From: a bacterium
Lineage (GTDB): Bacteria > Joyebacterota > Joyebacteria > Joyebacterales > Joyebacteraceae
Direction of reading: 5' to 3'
Assembly: GCA_029990205.1 (NCBI GenBank)
Contig: JAPEKQ010000012.1
Span: forward strand, 11,710-75,709
DNA: 64,000 nucleotides
Part shown: in pieces, positions 61,702 to 64,000 of the stretch
How the letters are laid out: the number at the start of each line of letters is the position of its first letter
How positions within the stretch are numbered: the first letter of the stretch is position 1
The notes under the pieces: model-generated
Seen by the model: the letters and a program-made list of their open reading frames with translations, nothing else
Told to the model about the DNA's origin: nothing
Database searches by the model: none
Program-made: the position numbers and the translations under genes

Positions 61702-62771
61702 GCCGACCTCCTGGCGCCCAGTTTGCGCTGGAGCACCTCGTTGCCCACGACGACCAGGATGATGGTCACCGCCTGGACGACGAGGATGAGCTCCCGCGGA
61801 ACGTCGGTGAAGACATCGATCTCCAGCGCCCCGGTGTTGAGCATTCCGAAGAGGAGGGCGGCGAAGAGCACGCCGAGAGGAGAGTTCCTCCCGAGCAGCG
61901 CGACCGCGATCCCCATGAACCCGATCCCGCTCGAGAAGTTATCGAGGAACCGGTGACGGAATCCCATGACCTCGTTCGTCGCAACGAGCCCGGCGAAGGC
62001 GCCGCTGATGACCATCGTCATGACAGTCGTCTTCCGGATGTTGATACCCGCGTACTCGGCCGCCTTCGGGTTGAACCCGACCGCGCGAATCTCGTACCCG
62101 AGCGTCGTACGATAGAGAATGAACCACGCCAGCCAGATCGCCGCGATGGCGACGAGGATAGATGCGTTGAGCGGGTTGGCGTCGGGAAGGGGGATGCCGA
62201 TCGACTGGAGAGCGCCCGCAAGCCGCGGCAGCTGTCCGGCTGCCGGGATCTCGGCGGTCTGCGGCGTCATCTGCCCGGTCTCTTTGAGGACCTCTATGAC
62301 GAAGTACCCGGTCAACCCGACCGCGATGAAGTTCATCATGATCGTGTTGATGACCTCGTGCGCGCCGAACCGCGCCTTGAGATAGCCGGGGAGCGCCGCC
62401 CAGAGCGCGCCGCCCGCGGCCGACATGAGAACGAGGAGCGGAATGAGAAGCGGCGCCGGCAGCCCGTGGAGCGTCAGCGCCACCCACGCGCAGACGAATG
62501 AACCGATGTAGAGCTGGCCCTCGCCGCCGATGTTGAACAGACCTCCTCGGAAGGCGAAGGCGACGGCGAGCCCTGCGAAAATGAGCGGTACCGCGTTGAA
62601 CAGCACGTACCCGATGGCGTCGACGCTCCCAAACGCGCCGCGGAAGAGGATCGCATAGACCCTGAGCGGGCTCTCCCCGATGGCGGCCACGACGAGTCCT
62701 CCGACGAGGAACGACGCGAGAACCGCGACCACGGGCGCGATGACGTTCGCTATGGCAGTCCAGCGCTTCAC
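61698..62771 (-). CDS. Nucleoside-type ABC importer permease (NupP-like)
   Basis: A 357-residue BPD_transp_2 permease of the NupP/YufP kind with about nine helices. GGLFNIGGEGQLYIG is the family signature near residue 75; AVGFNPKAAEYAGINI is the coupling region. GTG start at 62771 overlaps the ATPase stop as GTGA. Confidence 0.92.
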   Translation of the reverse strand: MKRWTAIANVIAPVVAVLASFLVGGLVVAAIGESPLRVYAILFRGAFGSVDAIGYVLFNAVPLIFAGLAVAFAFRGGLFNIGGEGQLYIGSFVCAWVALTLHGLPAPLLIPLLVLMSAAGGALWAALPGYLKARFGAHEVINTIMMNFIAVGLTGYFVIEVLKETGQMTPQTAEIPAAGQLPRLAGALQSIGIPLPDANPLNASILVAIAAIWLAWFILYRTTLGYEIRAVGFNPKAAEYAGINIRKTTVMTMVISGAFAGLVATNEVMGFRHRFLDNFSSGIGFMGIAVALLGRNSPLGVLFAALLFGMLNTGALEIDVFTDVPRELILVVQAVTIILVVVGNEVLQRKLGARRSA

Positions 62772-64000
62772 GATGCGGCCCCCGTCATGTGCATCCCGAG
62801 TTCCTCCTCGGTCACAGTCCCCGCTTCGAACTCCGCGACGATGCGACCTCGGTACATCACGGCGATGCGATCGGACAGCGTCATGATCTCCGAGAGCTCG
62901 GCCGAGATGAGCAGAACGCCTGCCCCGGCGTCGCGCATCTCGATCAGGCTCTTGTGAACGAACTCGATCGCGCCGATATCGACGCCGCGCGTCGGCTGCG
63001 ACGCGATGAGAAGCTTCGGCGACCCGTCGAACTCGCGCGCGACGATGACCTTCTGCTGGTTGCCGCCCGAGAGGCTCTCCGCCAGCTCCGCGGGATCCGC
63101 CGGGCGGATGTCGTGAGACGCGATGAGCTCTTCCGCGTGCGCGGACACGGCCTTGGTCGATACCATCCCTCCCGCTGAGAAGGGACGCTGATGGTGTCTG
63201 CCGAGCACGAGGTTCTCGGAGAGCGAGAACTCGAGCACGAGCCCGCGCTCCTGGCGGTCCTCGGGGACGTGAGCGACGCCGAGGTCACGGACGGCCCGCG
63301 GAGTCCGACCGCCGATCTCCTCGCCGCACAGTCTGACCGACCCGGCGCTCGGACGCCTGAGGCCCGTGAGGACCTCGACGAGTTCCGTCTGTCCGTTGCC
63401 CTGCACACCGGCGATGCCGAGCACCTCCCCCGCCCTGACGGAGAGGTCGATGGAATCGAGCGCGCGAATCCCCTTCCGCCGGGACGCGGAGAGCTCGGTG
63501 ACTTCGAGAACGGGCTCGCCGGGCGTCGATTCGCCGCGGTCCACCTCGAGGAGTACGTCGCGCCCGACCATCATGCGGGCGAGTTCTTCCTTCGACGTCA
63601 CCGAGGCCTTCACCTCGCCCGTGATCCGACCGGCGCGCATCACCGTGATGCGGTCGGCAAGTTCGAGCACCTCGTCGAGCTTGTGCGTGATAAAGATGAT
63701 CGTGTGCCCGCTCTTCTTGAGCAGGCGGAGCGTCACGAACAGCTCCGCGACCTCATGAGGGGTCAGGACACCGGTGGGTTCGTCCAGGATGAGGATCTCG
63801 GCCCCGCGGAAGAGGACCTTGACGATCTCGACGCGCTGCTCGAGCCCGACGGAGAGATCCTCAATGCGAGCGTCGGGGTCGAGTTCAAGACCGTATCGAT
63901 CGGAAAGGGCCTCGACCATCTCGCGCGCCGCCGACGTGTCCACGAAGAATCCGGCCCGGACAGGCTCGGATCCGAGCACGACATTCTCGGCAACCGTCAG
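62768..64000 (-). CDS. Nucleoside-type ABC importer ATPase (NupO-like), 5' end outside window
   Basis: The visible 410 residues cover the end of one ABC domain and a second one, as in NupO/RbsA/MglA-type fused ATPases. The first has [11 protein letters not shown], Walker [11 protein letters not shown] and the H-loop FITHKLDE. The second has a degenerate P-loop [12 protein letters not shown], signature LSGGNQQKV and SQPTRGVD in place of a standard Walker B, a usual asymmetry of this family. The frame continues beyond 64000 ([10 protein letters not shown]), so the first Walker A lies outside. A BMP-type binding protein would be expected further upstream. Confidence 0.93.
   Translation of the reverse strand: MTVAENVVLGSEPVRAGFFVDTSAAREMVEALSDRYGLELDPDARIEDLSVGLEQRVEIVKVLFRGAEILILDEPTGVLTPHEVAELFVTLRLLKKSGHTIIFITHKLDEVLELADRITVMRAGRITGEVKASVTSKEELARMMVGRDVLLEVDRGESTPGEPVLEVTELSASRRKGIRALDSIDLSVRAGEVLGIAGVQGNGQTELVEVLTGLRRPSAGSVRLCGEEIGGRTPRAVRDLGVAHVPEDRQERGLVLEFSLSENLVLGRHHQRPFSAGGMVSTKAVSAHAEELIASHDIRPADPAELAESLSGGNQQKVIVAREFDGSPKLLIASQPTRGVDIGAIEFVHKSLIEMRDAGAGVLLISAELSEIMTLSDRIAVMYRGRIVAEFEAGTVTEEELGMHMTGAAS

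Overview
The window is GC-rich bacterial DNA, and about 40 of its 41 recognisable protein genes lie on the minus strand. Several exported proteins carry lamin-tail domains and FlgD/T9SS-type C-terminal modules. These occur with PorV/FadL-like outer-membrane barrels, a TamA/TamB pair, a bactofilin-like protein and a GGM-tailed GroEL. Together they point to a didermic member of the FCB superphylum, probably one of its candidate phyla (Eisenbacteria-, Krumholzibacteria- or Latescibacteria-like). That placement is inference. No tRNA, rRNA, CRISPR array, insertion sequence or prophage was seen.

Layout from left to right; transcription runs right to left except where noted. (1) 1-438: start of a cut-off gene preceded by a complete T-box leader with a terminator, probably valine-specific. 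(2) 439-2091: groEL with its own promoter and no groES nearby. (3) 2243-8423: tamA and tamB. (4) 8532-15442: two GH57 alpha-glucan enzymes, a Rho-N/histone-H1-like/DUF4912 protein, a PflA-like radical SAM protein and an RlmI-type rRNA methyltransferase. (5) 15669-16385: the only convincing plus-strand gene, a small Cys-rich secreted protein. (6) 16512-24303: a secreted protein of unknown function, then a unit of bactofilin-like protein, membrane PP2C phosphatase, erythromycin-esterase homologue and aspartic protease with PDZ. (7) 24646-37681: a roughly 13-kb, 12-gene directon for peptidoglycan recycling and remodelling (membrane protein, murQ, isoaspartyl peptidase, anmK, nagZ, MATE exporter, PfkB kinase, HAD phosphatase, amidase, dacB). 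It ends in a LytS/LytTR two-component pair. (8) 37960-43017: Na+/Ca2+ exchanger and two lamin-tail exported proteins. (9) 43411-58891: a ten-gene directon encoding an MBL-fold lipoprotein, a CUT1 sugar-type ABC importer without ATPase, OB-fold/lamin-tail exported proteins, three outer-membrane barrels (one with ComEA-like HhH domains) and a UshA-like 5'-nucleotidase. (10) 59143-64000: a NupOPQ-like nucleoside ABC importer with murJ inserted between its two permease genes; the ATPase gene is cut by the window edge.

Three points deserve attention. Immediately downstream of the LytTR regulator are two further copies of its last eight codons and stop, which differ from it only at synonymous positions. 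The PP2C phosphatase and the LytS kinase, three genes apart, share the same uncharacterised multi-pass membrane domain. Regions 9 and 10 together look like a possible extracellular nucleic-acid capture, degradation and nucleoside-import system. Promoters with -35/-10 boxes spaced exactly 17 bases can be read upstream of several units, so a standard housekeeping sigma factor probably serves this genome.
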